A stretch of 51,436 bases of DNA. Source: an uncultured Clostridia bacterium (GTDB lineage Bacteria; Bacillota; Clostridia; Christensenellales; Borkfalkiaceae). The stretch covers positions 1 to 51,436 of the forward strand of contig CANREJ010000007.1 of the NCBI GenBank assembly GCA_947629665.1. Reading direction: 5' to 3'. The translations under genes were made by a program, and so were the position numbers. Under the pieces are notes generated by a model, which was not told where the DNA came from, did not search any database, and saw nothing but the letters and a program-made list of their open reading frames with translations. Every line of letters begins with the position of its first letter. Position 1 is the first letter of the stretch. Of the stretch, positions 34,087 through 42,728 are shown in pieces.

Positions 34087-35034
34087 TTATTTTTTAAGGC
34101 AGTCCGTTTTTTTGTATTCCGCCAGCTCTTCCGCAGAGGGCAGAATTATCTCGCCCGCAAATTTTTCGGCGGAAATGTCCGCCTTCAACTTAAAATATCC
34201 GCTCACCGGGCTGCCGAAAACTTCCCCGCCCAAGTCAAATTTGCAGTCCATATCCATTATAAGTCCCGCGCGTATAAAGCCGCCGTCCGCGTCCGTTTCC
34301 AGGTACAGCTCCGCCGTGCAAGTATCGAATTTAACGTCCGTCCTCACCTTCTCCTCCGCAAGCCCCGTTGCCCGCGCCAGCGCGGCGTAGGCCGAGCTTT
34401 GGTCTGCCGAAAGTTTGAGTTTTATCCCCGCAGAGCCGTCCCAAAACGCCTTCAACTTGTACTTTTGCATAATTTCGGGCAGTTCCGCGGTATTTTTTTG
34501 TAAATAGGAGAGCGCGGCGCCCACTTTTTTGACCGGGTCGCACTCCGCAAAATACTTGCCGTCCTTCGTACCCATAAAACCGTCCAACCCCGACAGGGCA
34601 AAGTAAACGTTTTTGCCGCCGCAGTATATAACGACGGAACAGTTTGTCTTTTTGCCGTTCCCGAAATTGCCTGTAAGGCGCTGGCTGCTCTTTGCTTTAA
34701 GTTGAGCGTTTTCCTGTTGTTTGGTCATTACAAACTGCGTCTGCCCCGTGAGTTCCGCCCCGCAAAAAAATACAGGGGAGCCGCCTTCCGCAGTGCGGGC
34801 TTCGGCCTCGAACCCAATGTTGTTTTCAATGTCCGCGCCGAACTTCCAATCTTCCTCATTGCTGTCGCCGAACAACCCGTTTTGGCCGAACGTGTTTAGT
34901 TTTTCGCCGAGTTCAACGGCGGTAATCTCTTTATAATCGCCGATAATTTCCCCATCTCTCCGCGGGGTTGCGCAGGCCGGAAAGGCAAGCGCGGCAAGTG
35001 CGGCGAGGGCGGCGGACGCCAATATCTTTTTCAT
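34087..35034 (-). CDS. Lipoprotein of unknown function
   Basis: A 315-residue protein. Start at 35034 has GGAGAG six bases upstream; the signal peptide (KKILASAALAALAALAFPAC) ends in a Cys about residue 20. The mature part resembles a beta-rich periplasmic-type binding or carrier protein, with repeated 'YFxLxADIS' and 'KLKLSADQSS' stretches and a pair of Cys (FFCGAEL, YCGGKN). No family named with confidence. It is the first gene of a leftward set with spoIIR, sleB and ypeB, so it could matter in sporulation, by context only. Confidence 0.8.
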   Translation of the reverse strand: MKKILASAALAALAALAFPACATPRRDGEIIGDYKEITAVELGEKLNTFGQNGLFGDSNEEDWKFGADIENNIGFEAEARTAEGGSPVFFCGAELTGQTQFVMTKQQENAQLKAKSSQRLTGNFGNGKKTNCSVVIYCGGKNVYFALSGLDGFMGTKDGKYFAECDPVKKVGAALSYLQKNTAELPEIMQKYKLKAFWDGSAGIKLKLSADQSSAYAALARATGLAEEKVRTDVKFDTCTAELYLETDADGGFIRAGLIMDMDCKFDLGGEVFGSPVSGYFKLKADISAEKFAGEIILPSAEELAEYKKTDCLKK

Positions 35035-35102
35035 TTCCACTCTCCTGTGCGGCAGGGCCGTATAAGCGGAGTATGCGCAAAACAAAGTTTTAAATTCTCG
35101 TG

Positions 35103-35131
35103 TTGACGTATCCGTGCCGCCGTGCTATAAT
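35103..35131 (+). promoter_or_regulatory. Promoter of comF, probable leaderless transcript
   Basis: TTGACG (35103-35108), 17-bp spacer, TATAAT (35126-35131), then six bases (AAAAGA) and the ATG at 35138. No ribosome site between. Confidence 0.75.
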
Positions 35132-35137
35132 AAAAGA

Positions 35138-35875
35138 ATGGAAAAACAAAAAATAACCGTGCGCAATGCGATAAAAGCCGCCGCGGAAGAATTCTATCCC
35201 CGCAGTTACAGGTGCCTTTTATGCGGCATTGAAATTTTTGAGGGAGATTTTTGCGCGGACTGCTTTAAGCGGCTACGCTTCAACGACGGCGCAACCTGTC
35301 CCGTTTGCGGCAGAAAAACCTCAAAAAACGAGATATGTATTGAATGTAAGGCCGATTTGCCCAAATACAAAAAGGCAGTTTCCGCCCTTGTTTACGAGGA
35401 TTATTCCGTGCTGCTTTTGATAAACTTCAAGCGGCGCGCGGCCTATCTTTGCGGCTGGCTGGCGGAGCGGATGGCGCAAAAATTGCCACTTTTGCCACAC
35501 GCGGACGGAATAGTTTTCGTGCCCATGACCCGCAGGGCGGAGCAGAAGCGGGGCTACAACCAGGCGGAACTGCTCGCCCAAAGCCTTGCGGAACTTTCGG
35601 GAATACCCCTTCTGCGCGGCGCGGTGCAAAAAACAGAGGACACGCCAATGCAGAAGGAACTGTCAAAGGCCGGGCGCGAAAAGAATCTTTTAAAGTGTTT
35701 CAAGGCGGAGAGGGAGGCGGTAAAGGGCAAGACACTGTTGCTGGTGGACGACATAGCCACTACGGGCGCAACTTTAAACTCCCTGGCCGAATGTTTAAAA
35801 AAGTCGGGCGCGGCGGAAGTTTACTGTATAACCGCCGCATCGGTGCCATATTCTCCCCCGGTTGGGAATAATTGA
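35138..35875 (+). CDS. comF: ComF family amidophosphoribosyltransferase-like protein
   Basis: A 245-residue cytosolic protein of the ComF/GntX family. The N-terminal zinc finger has paired Cys (CLLCG, CADCF, CPVCGRKTSKNEICIEC, residues about 20-75), then a phosphoribosyltransferase domain with LLLVDDIATTGATL (about 205-218). Required for DNA uptake in Bacillus; also linked to helicase loading in other bacteria. Here no comFA is adjacent. The start is chosen from the promoter geometry; an upstream in-frame GTG overlaps the -10 region. Confidence 0.93.
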   Translation: MEKQKITVRNAIKAAAEEFYPRSYRCLLCGIEIFEGDFCADCFKRLRFNDGATCPVCGRKTSKNEICIECKADLPKYKKAVSALVYEDYSVLLLINFKRRAAYLCGWLAERMAQKLPLLPHADGIVFVPMTRRAEQKRGYNQAELLAQSLAELSGIPLLRGAVQKTEDTPMQKELSKAGREKNLLKCFKAEREAVKGKTLLLVDDIATTGATLNSLAECLKKSGAAEVYCITAASVPYSPPVGNN

Positions 35876-35939
35876 CAAAAAATATTGCCTGTACTCTTTA
35901 ATTTTTACCGTCCAAAATCGCAAATGGGCGGTATTTTGC

Positions 35940-35968
35940 TTGCATAAAGCAACGATATGTGATATAAT
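35940..35968 (+). promoter_or_regulatory. Promoter of the envelope operon
   Basis: TTGCAT (35940-35945), 17-bp spacer, TATAAT (35963-35968), 113 bases upstream of the lipoprotein start at 36082. Preceded by a direct repeat of the -10-like TATAAT at 35972-35977. Confidence 0.65.
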
Positions 35969-36081
35969 TTGTATAATTATACGAAATTGCAAAAAAATGC
36001 AGAATATTAATATAGATGAAAGGCGCGCGCATTGAATAATTTTATAATATTTGCAGTTCGCGGCGTTACTTTGAGGTAAAT

Positions 36082-37296
36082 ATGAAAAAATTTGCAACGG
36101 CCGTACTTTTGTCGGTTTTTGTCATATGTCTGTCTCTTGGCCTTGCGGCGTGCGTTCCGGGCAACTTGCAGGCGCACAGCTGGTCAAGGGAATGGAAACA
36201 CTCCTTTACGGAACACTGGCACGAGTGTACCGACCCCGGTTGCAGCGGCAAAACGAGCGTGGCGGCGCACGACTGGCGGCTTGTGGAGAGCATGGTTGAG
36301 GAGAGTCCCACCTGCGGCAGTGCGGGCTGGGGCAGGTACGTGTGCGTAATGTGCGGAGCAACCAAGGACGACGAGATCCCCGCCACGGGCGAACACGCAT
36401 ATTCCCTTTTGACGGTTGCCGACCCCGCCACGTGCATACACGAGGGGCAGGAGCTGTGGCTGTGCGATGTCTGCGGCGACTTGCAGAGCCGCACCGTTCC
36501 CGCCACGGGCGAACACGAATTTGACCTTACAAAGTGGAAATTTGACGAACAGGGGCACTACCGCGTGTGCAAAAACTGCGGCGAAAAGGGGGAGACGATT
36601 CCTCACGAAGATATAGATAGCGTAACCCCGGAGGTCAAAAACCCCACGGGCACGACCGACGGCAGCAGGACATACCGTTGTACTTGCGGCTATGTTCTCA
36701 AAACGGAGGTAATTCCCAACCTCAGCGTTGCCGTGGACTTCGGGTTTTCCATAAGGAGGAATTATGACAATGCGACCGTGGAGGTAACCGAGGACGCGGC
36801 CGACCTCTACAAGGGCAAACCGGTGTTGCACGCCGAATTTTGGAGCGAGGACAGCTTCCCCCAGGGGGTTGATGACACAAGCGTGCGCGCCTACACAATA
36901 AGCATAGCGAACAGTGTAAACGCCAACGGTACCACCGTGCCCATGTCCTACGCCGAGGGCAGGAGCGAGTTGCGGGTATATATCTACGATGAATATAAGG
37001 ATATTGAAACGAGAATGTCTTTAACCGTGTCGGGATACCGCTTTGCGGGAGCAAACGGCGGGAATAATCCCCCCTATACTCTCGGCATAAAGAACTACAA
37101 TAAAAATGACCCGACTGAAAACGAACACGCCTTTATATTCAGGTACGTTACCATATCGGGCACGGGCGAAAACGCCGTAGAGACGGTGCGCGCGGAGAGG
37201 ATGCTGATTGTAACCTGCACCCAATACAGCCGGGCGGCAAGGAGCACAGCTTCCCGCGAAGTGGCGTATCTTGAAAAAAAGGAAAATAATCCGTGA
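36082..37296 (+). CDS. Lipoprotein with Cys/His-rich repeats
   Basis: A 404-residue lipoprotein. Signal peptide ending LGLAAC (Cys about residue 24). Residues 30-190 hold four or five small Cys/His modules of the pattern 'H.W....HWHEC...C' and 'CVMCG......A.GEHAY', of the zinc-ribbon-like type common in Firmicutes surface proteins (HWHECTDPGC, YVCVMCGATKDDEIPATGEH, LWLCDVCG, VCKNCGEKG, YRCTCGY). The remaining half is beta-rich. It may bind metal or cross-link through disulphides. GAGG ribosome site. The next gene's start lies 8 bp beyond its stop. Confidence 0.88.
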   Translation: MKKFATAVLLSVFVICLSLGLAACVPGNLQAHSWSREWKHSFTEHWHECTDPGCSGKTSVAAHDWRLVESMVEESPTCGSAGWGRYVCVMCGATKDDEIPATGEHAYSLLTVADPATCIHEGQELWLCDVCGDLQSRTVPATGEHEFDLTKWKFDEQGHYRVCKNCGEKGETIPHEDIDSVTPEVKNPTGTTDGSRTYRCTCGYVLKTEVIPNLSVAVDFGFSIRRNYDNATVEVTEDAADLYKGKPVLHAEFWSEDSFPQGVDDTSVRAYTISIANSVNANGTTVPMSYAEGRSELRVYIYDEYKDIETRMSLTVSGYRFAGANGGNNPPYTLGIKNYNKNDPTENEHAFIFRYVTISGTGENAVETVRAERMLIVTCTQYSRAARSTASREVAYLEKKENNP

Positions 37297-37304
37297 GGAT
37301 AAGA

Positions 37305-38834
37305 ATGGACGGCAACTTTAAAAAAATAAAGAAAAAATATATCATAGGCGCGGTGCTGAACAGTCTTCTCTGCGCGCTTGCGGCGGGGCTGGCAACGGCG
37401 GGCATAATTCTTCTGTCGCTCAAACTCGGCGGGGTTGAGGCAAAAATTCTTTTCTATCTGCCCGCGGGTATAGGCGCGGCCGTCTTGTGCGGCGCGGTTG
37501 CCTTTTTTGCAATGAGACCCACCGATAAAAAGGTTGCGCGGCGGATAGACGAGGAGTACGCTTTGAACGAGCGCGCCCAGACCGCCCTTGCGTTCGGCGG
37601 CAAAGACGGCGCGGTTGTGGAGATACAGCGCGCGGAGGCGGGCGAAAAATTGGCGGCGCTCTCCGTTTCCGCTGTCAAGTTTTCAAAGATATGGAAGTTT
37701 TTGGCGGCGTTCGCGGTTGCGCTCGCAATAGCCGTTGCGGGCATAGCCGTCCCCGGCGGCACGGCTTCGGCGGGGCAGGGCCCGACAGGCGACGACATTC
37801 CGGCAGAGATAACCGAATCACAGATAGTCAAACTCGAAGAACTGATAGCCGAAGTGAACAAGAGCCGCCTCGGCGAGGACGCCAAAGGTGAGATAACCGA
37901 GGGGCTGGAACTTCTCAAACGGGAACTCGGCGAAACTTTAACCAACGGCGAACTCCGCACCAAGGTGGAGACGGCAAGGCAGACGGCCACAAGCGCCACC
38001 CAAAAGGGAGTAAACTATGCGGCGCTCGCCGGTGAATTTGCAAACCTGGGGGCGGAAGGGCTCTCCTCGGCAATAATGGAGGGCGGAAACACCTACCTGT
38101 ATTACGAAGCGCTCGCCTACAAAGACTTGGATAGGTTCTATAAGCAGGACATGTACACGGGCGTGGATTTGGGTTTTGCCGCCGGCTTTGACGGGTTCAG
38201 GGAGACGCTTGCGCAGGAAGAGGGGGAGGAACCCGCCGCAACCTGTGCAAAAATAAACGCCGCGGCGGCCACGCTGTTCGGCGGGCTGGCGCTGGCGCTC
38301 ACCAACGAGGAAATAACCTCCGGGCTGGGGCTGGAAATGGCAGACTTCGCCCGCGGGCTGAACGCGCTTGCGGCCAACGTATCCGCCGAAGAAGAGGAAC
38401 TGCAAAACGGCTTGAACGATATTTTCGGGAAATATAAACTGAGATTCGAGGACGCGCTCTGCGTGCAGACGTACAGCCTTTTGGCGGGTAGATATGTGCG
38501 CAACGCGCTGGCGCAGATATTCGATAATCTTGGGTTCACCCTCGAACTTGCGCAGAACAGACCCTCCGACGGCTCCGGTATCGGCGGCGAAGGCGGCGGC
38601 CAGGGCGACGGCACGGGCAACAATGAGGGCGGTTCGGGCACGGGTAGCATGGAAGGCGGCTCGGCGGACGAAATTTACGACCCCTTTACGGGCTCATACC
38701 GCAAATATATCGACGTGATAAACGATTATTACGCGATAGTGCAGGAGCTTGTGAACGGCGGGAATATAACCGACGAACAGAGAGCGGCCGTAACACTTTA
38801 TTTTGAATTTTTATTCGGCACGAAACAGCCGTAA
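37305..38834 (+). CDS. Membrane protein with coiled-coil-like ectodomain
   Basis: A 509-residue protein. Start at 37305 is preferred because TGAGGATAAG straddles the upstream stop as ribosome site. Three hydrophobic segments: about 20-43, 52-72 and 127-150. The extracellular part (about 160-430) is helical and acidic (ESQIVKLEELIAEVNKS, TEGLELLKRELGETL). A Gly/Ser-rich low-complexity strip (about 430-460) precedes a C-terminal helix. Not recognised. Position just before the MoxR ATPase suggests a partner in the MoxR/VWA complex. Confidence 0.85.
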   Translation: MDGNFKKIKKKYIIGAVLNSLLCALAAGLATAGIILLSLKLGGVEAKILFYLPAGIGAAVLCGAVAFFAMRPTDKKVARRIDEEYALNERAQTALAFGGKDGAVVEIQRAEAGEKLAALSVSAVKFSKIWKFLAAFAVALAIAVAGIAVPGGTASAGQGPTGDDIPAEITESQIVKLEELIAEVNKSRLGEDAKGEITEGLELLKRELGETLTNGELRTKVETARQTATSATQKGVNYAALAGEFANLGAEGLSSAIMEGGNTYLYYEALAYKDLDRFYKQDMYTGVDLGFAAGFDGFRETLAQEEGEEPAATCAKINAAAATLFGGLALALTNEEITSGLGLEMADFARGLNALAANVSAEEEELQNGLNDIFGKYKLRFEDALCVQTYSLLAGRYVRNALAQIFDNLGFTLELAQNRPSDGSGIGGEGGGQGDGTGNNEGGSGTGSMEGGSADEIYDPFTGSYRKYIDVINDYYAIVQELVNGGNITDEQRAAVTLYFEFLFGTKQP

Positions 38835-38865
38835 AACAACATAAATGTGAGTGAGGACAGCTAAA

Positions 38866-39996
38866 ATGAAAAAATTTAAAAAATCCACGGAAGCGGCGGA
38901 AAAAGTAGAACTGCCTGCCGGAGAAACAAACGGGCAAGAGGAAAACGTTGGCCAGGCGGAGGCCGTGCAGAACGTAACCGCGGAGGAGAGGCCGGAGCCC
39001 GTTGCCCCGCCCGTAAGCGAGGAGAACGCTCAAAAGGTCAAAAAGTTCAGCGACGCGGTCGCAAGGATTCGCAGCGAACTCAAAAAGGACGTCGTCGGCA
39101 TGGAGGACGTAGTAGACAACGTGCTGTGCGCCATAATTGCGGGCGGCAACGTGCTGTTGGAGGGCGTGCCGGGGGTCGGCAAAACCCGTTTGGTGCGCGC
39201 GCTCGGCAAAACCATGAGCCTGCCCTTTTCGCGCATACAGTTCACCCCCGACCTCATGCCCTCGGACGTAACGGGTACTAACGTAATAGAAAAGGACGAC
39301 AACGGCAAAATGACAACCGTTTTCAGGCATGGTCCCATATTTGCCAATCTGGTGCTTGCGGACGAAATCAACCGCGCCACGCCCAAAACGCAGTCCGCCA
39401 TGCTCGAAGTTATGCAGGAGCATAAAGTAACGGTTGCAAAGCAGACCTACCGGCTCAGCGAGCCCTTCTTTGTGCTGGCAACCGAAAACCCCATCGAACA
39501 GGACGGCACCTATCCTCTTCCGGAGGCGCAGATGGACCGCTTTATGTTCAAACTGATAGTGTCCTTCCCCTCGCAAAAGGAGCTTGCCGACATAGTTTCC
39601 ATGACGCAGATAACCATGGACGAGACGGCGGAAGCCGTTATTGACGGACAGACAATCCTGGAAATGCGCGAACTTGCCAAGGGCGTGCCCGTGATAGACG
39701 AAGTGTTGAATTTTGCGGTGGATCTTGTAACCAACACCCACCCCGAACTCGAAGGCGGCAGTGCGGCGGCAAAAAAATATGTGCGCTACGGCGCGTCCCC
39801 CCGTGCGGCACAGGCTCTCATCACCTGCGCAAAGGTGCGCGCGCTGATGAACGGCAACTACAACGTATCCTACGCCGACATAAAGGCGCTGGCATATCCC
39901 GTGTTCAGGCACAGGATAAAGCTCAATTATACGGCGGTGGCGGAAAAACTCACCGTCGACGACGTAATCAAACAGATAATAAGCGAAACAAAGTAA
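38866..39996 (+). CDS. MoxR family AAA+ ATPase
   Basis: A 376-residue cytosolic ATPase. An acidic N-terminal extension of about 60 residues precedes the AAA module: Walker A GVPGVGKTRLV (about 103-113), PFSRIQFTPDLMPSDVTG (about 124-141), Walker B LADEINRATPKTQSA (about 165-179), sensor 1 FFVLATENPIEQDGTYPLPEA. MoxR proteins act with DUF58 and VWA proteins to assemble or activate envelope or metal-protein complexes; exactly that set follows here. GAGGA ribosome site. ends 3 bp before the DUF58 gene. Confidence 0.95.
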   Translation: MKKFKKSTEAAEKVELPAGETNGQEENVGQAEAVQNVTAEERPEPVAPPVSEENAQKVKKFSDAVARIRSELKKDVVGMEDVVDNVLCAIIAGGNVLLEGVPGVGKTRLVRALGKTMSLPFSRIQFTPDLMPSDVTGTNVIEKDDNGKMTTVFRHGPIFANLVLADEINRATPKTQSAMLEVMQEHKVTVAKQTYRLSEPFFVLATENPIEQDGTYPLPEAQMDRFMFKLIVSFPSQKELADIVSMTQITMDETAEAVIDGQTILEMRELAKGVPVIDEVLNFAVDLVTNTHPELEGGSAAAKKYVRYGASPRAAQALITCAKVRALMNGNYNVSYADIKALAYPVFRHRIKLNYTAVAEKLTVDDVIKQIISETK

Positions 39997-39999
39997 AAA

Positions 40000-40884
40000 A
40001 TGGGCTATTCGGTGATAAATGAGGAGTTTTTGTCAAGGATAGAACTCTTGCAGAGCCTCCTCAAAAACAACGTGGCGGGGCGCTTCGGCGGCAACCACCA
40101 ATCAAAGACGTTCGGTTCTTCCTGCGATTTTTCCGACTACCGCGACTATGTTGCGGGCGACGACATAACCAAAATCGACTGGAATGCCTACGCGCGCTTT
40201 GAAAATCTGTACTTAAAGCTCTATCTGGACGAGCGGCAGGTACATACCCGCATATATATAGACGCCAGCCGTTCCATGGCGTACGGCAAGAGCAAAAAGG
40301 ACGAGCAGGCGATAAAAATCGCCGCCGCACTCGCCTTTATTTCCGTGTGCGAAATGGACAGGGTTTCAATCTATGCCGTCCGCGGCGGCAGGGCGGAGGA
40401 AATAATTTCCAACATGCTCGGCAGGGAGGCGTTCTACAACAATATAGACAAACTCAACGGTATAGAGTTCGACGGCGACAGCAGGATATCGGAGGCCATT
40501 TTGCCCTCCACGGTGGGGTACGGCGACGGGTTTTCGGTTATAATCTCCGACTTTTTGACGGACAGCGACTTCACCGCCGCAATCGACCATCTCGCCTCGA
40601 AAAAGAGGGATATTCTCTGCGTGCAGGTGCTCTCGCGGGAGGAGCTAAACCCCAAAACGCGGGGCAAAATGCACCTTTTCGACAGCGAGGATCCGTCCAA
40701 ATACTACCGCAAAAACATAAACAGGGAAATAGTGCGCGCCTACAAACGCGCGCTGGAATTTGCCACGGGCAGGATACGCGACTACTGTCTTGCCCGCAAC
40801 GGGCACTATATTCTTGCGGCGTCCAACGAGGAGCCCGACAAGATATTTTTGGATAAACTTATAACCGCGGGGGTGTTCAAATGA
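40000..40884 (+). CDS. DUF58 domain protein
   Basis: A 294-residue cytosolic protein with the DUF58 signature FSDYRDYVAGDDITKIDWNAYAR (about 45-67) followed by a VWA-like domain (IYIDASRSMAYG, about 87-98, a DxSxS-type metal site). Works with the upstream MoxR and downstream VWA proteins in known clusters. Its stop overlaps the ATG of the next gene (ATGA), coupling translation. Confidence 0.95.
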   Translation: MGYSVINEEFLSRIELLQSLLKNNVAGRFGGNHQSKTFGSSCDFSDYRDYVAGDDITKIDWNAYARFENLYLKLYLDERQVHTRIYIDASRSMAYGKSKKDEQAIKIAAALAFISVCEMDRVSIYAVRGGRAEEIISNMLGREAFYNNIDKLNGIEFDGDSRISEAILPSTVGYGDGFSVIISDFLTDSDFTAAIDHLASKKRDILCVQVLSREELNPKTRGKMHLFDSEDPSKYYRKNINREIVRAYKRALEFATGRIRDYCLARNGHYILAASNEEPDKIFLDKLITAGVFK

Positions 40885-42728
40885 GATTTTTAAATCCCCT
40901 CGGATTTTTGGCGTTGCTCGGCATACCCGTACTCATATTGATATATATAATCAAAAACAGGTACACAGAGCAGACGGTTGCCTCCACATATCTCTGGACG
41001 CTCAGCGAAAAATTTTTAAGGCGCCGCGTGCCCATAAACAGGCTCACGGGCATACTCAGTTTGATATTGCAGATACTCGCCGTAATTTTGGTTGCGGTAA
41101 TAGTGTCCCAGCCCATAATTTCGGTGAACGGCGCGGCGGAAGCATATTGCTTTATTTTTGACGGTTCGGGCAGTATGAGCATGACCGAAGGCGGCTCCAC
41201 CCGCTTTGACGAGGGCAGGGAGAGGATAAAGGAAATTATAAACGGCTCCGTAAAGGGCAGTACGTACACGCTCATATACGCCGGCGGCACAACCGAAACC
41301 ATATTCGAGGACTACACCGTAAAGGAGCGCGCCATAGAGGCGATAGACGGCTTGGAGCGGGCGTACAAGGACACGGGGCTTTCGGACGCGCTCACAGAGG
41401 CGCAAAAGTACTTCAACCAAAACCCCGCCGCCAAGACATATTTGATAACGGATAAAGTTTACGCGCAGAGCCAAAACGTGGAAATAATAAACGTGAACGG
41501 GGAAGCGGAAAACTTTGCCGTTTCCTCCGCGGAGTACGCCTTTACCACGGGCGGAATGGACATAACGGGCAAGGCCGTATCCTATACGGGCGCGGCGGAA
41601 GTAACGCTTGAACTTCGCGTAAACGGGGAGGAAGAGCCCTTAAAAACGCAAAAACTCTCCCTTGCCGCCGGCGAAGAGCAGGACTTCACCATTGAAACGG
41701 ATTTGAGCGACTTTGCCTCGTTCGAGCTTAAAATAGCCGAACAGGACGACCTCGCTCTCGATAATTCGCTCACAATATATAACATCAGGCACGAGAACGC
41801 CTCGCGCACATTGCTCGTTTCGGACGGCGCAATATTCCTGCGCTCGGCGCTTACGGCGGCGGGCAACACGCAGGTGGACAGGATAAGCACGGAAGAGTAC
41901 AGCGGCCAGACGGGCTACGGGCTGTACATATTCGAAAATTTCGTGCCCGACTCCACCCCCACGGACGGCTCGGTGTGGTATGTAAACCCCGGTGAAAGCC
42001 CGGAGGGCGCAAATTTCAGCTACCAGACGGAAGTTGAAGCCCGCTTGCCCGCGGCCTACTCCACGTCCACCAAAACCGCCGTGAGAAAGGTACTTTCGGG
42101 CGTGCAGGAGAGGGAGTTCCTCTTAAAGAAATACGTAAAACTCGGCACGGGCGGGGGCGACTTCACGGTGTACGCCACCTGCGACGGCAGTCCTTTGATT
42201 TTTTCGGGCGCAAACGCCTACGGCAACCGCGAGGTTGTGTTTGCCTTCGGCTTGCAGGATTCCGCGGCGTTCACACTCTCGCTCGACTGCGTAACTCTCA
42301 TCTCCAACCTACTGTCATATTCCTTCCCCGAAGTGGTTGAACAGACCTCTTTTATGTGCGGGGATATGTTGCAGATAAACATTTTGCCGGGCTGTAAGGG
42401 GGTCAAAGTGGTTTCCCCGTCCGGCAAGGAGAGTTATCCCGACATAAACACCGTTGTAAGCGAGTGCGAACTCACCGAAGTGGGCGCATACAAAATATAT
42501 TTGACCATGGGCGACGGAACGGAGCGCGGGCTGAACGTCTTTTCCGCACTGCCCTACGCCGAACGCCAACCCGTTTCGGAGGAGGAGTCGTTTGTACTTT
42601 CGGGCCAACCTGCGGCAGGGGGATTGCCCGGCATTTACGACGATTTACTTATAATATTTATAATTCTTGCCGTTGTGGTTGCGGTGGATTTTGGGGTGTA
42701 TTGTTATGAACAGTATCAACTTCGCTAA
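40881..42728 (+). CDS. BatA-like membrane protein with VWA domain
   Basis: A 615-residue protein. The N-terminus FLNPLGFLALLGIPVLILIY (aerotolerance-type BatA domain) has a membrane helix (about 5-25) and a second one at 58-80. The VWA domain carries the MIDAS DGSGSMS (94-100). A long beta-rich middle follows, with repeated EVELRVNGEE-type strands. The C-terminal helix is about 585-607. It ends 23 bp into the next gene. It is a partner of MoxR and DUF58. Confidence 0.92.
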   Translation: MRFLNPLGFLALLGIPVLILIYIIKNRYTEQTVASTYLWTLSEKFLRRRVPINRLTGILSLILQILAVILVAVIVSQPIISVNGAAEAYCFIFDGSGSMSMTEGGSTRFDEGRERIKEIINGSVKGSTYTLIYAGGTTETIFEDYTVKERAIEAIDGLERAYKDTGLSDALTEAQKYFNQNPAAKTYLITDKVYAQSQNVEIINVNGEAENFAVSSAEYAFTTGGMDITGKAVSYTGAAEVTLELRVNGEEEPLKTQKLSLAAGEEQDFTIETDLSDFASFELKIAEQDDLALDNSLTIYNIRHENASRTLLVSDGAIFLRSALTAAGNTQVDRISTEEYSGQTGYGLYIFENFVPDSTPTDGSVWYVNPGESPEGANFSYQTEVEARLPAAYSTSTKTAVRKVLSGVQEREFLLKKYVKLGTGGGDFTVYATCDGSPLIFSGANAYGNREVVFAFGLQDSAAFTLSLDCVTLISNLLSYSFPEVVEQTSFMCGDMLQINILPGCKGVKVVSPSGKESYPDINTVVSECELTEVGAYKIYLTMGDGTERGLNVFSALPYAERQPVSEEESFVLSGQPAAGGLPGIYDDLLIIFIILAVVVAVDFGVYCYEQYQLR

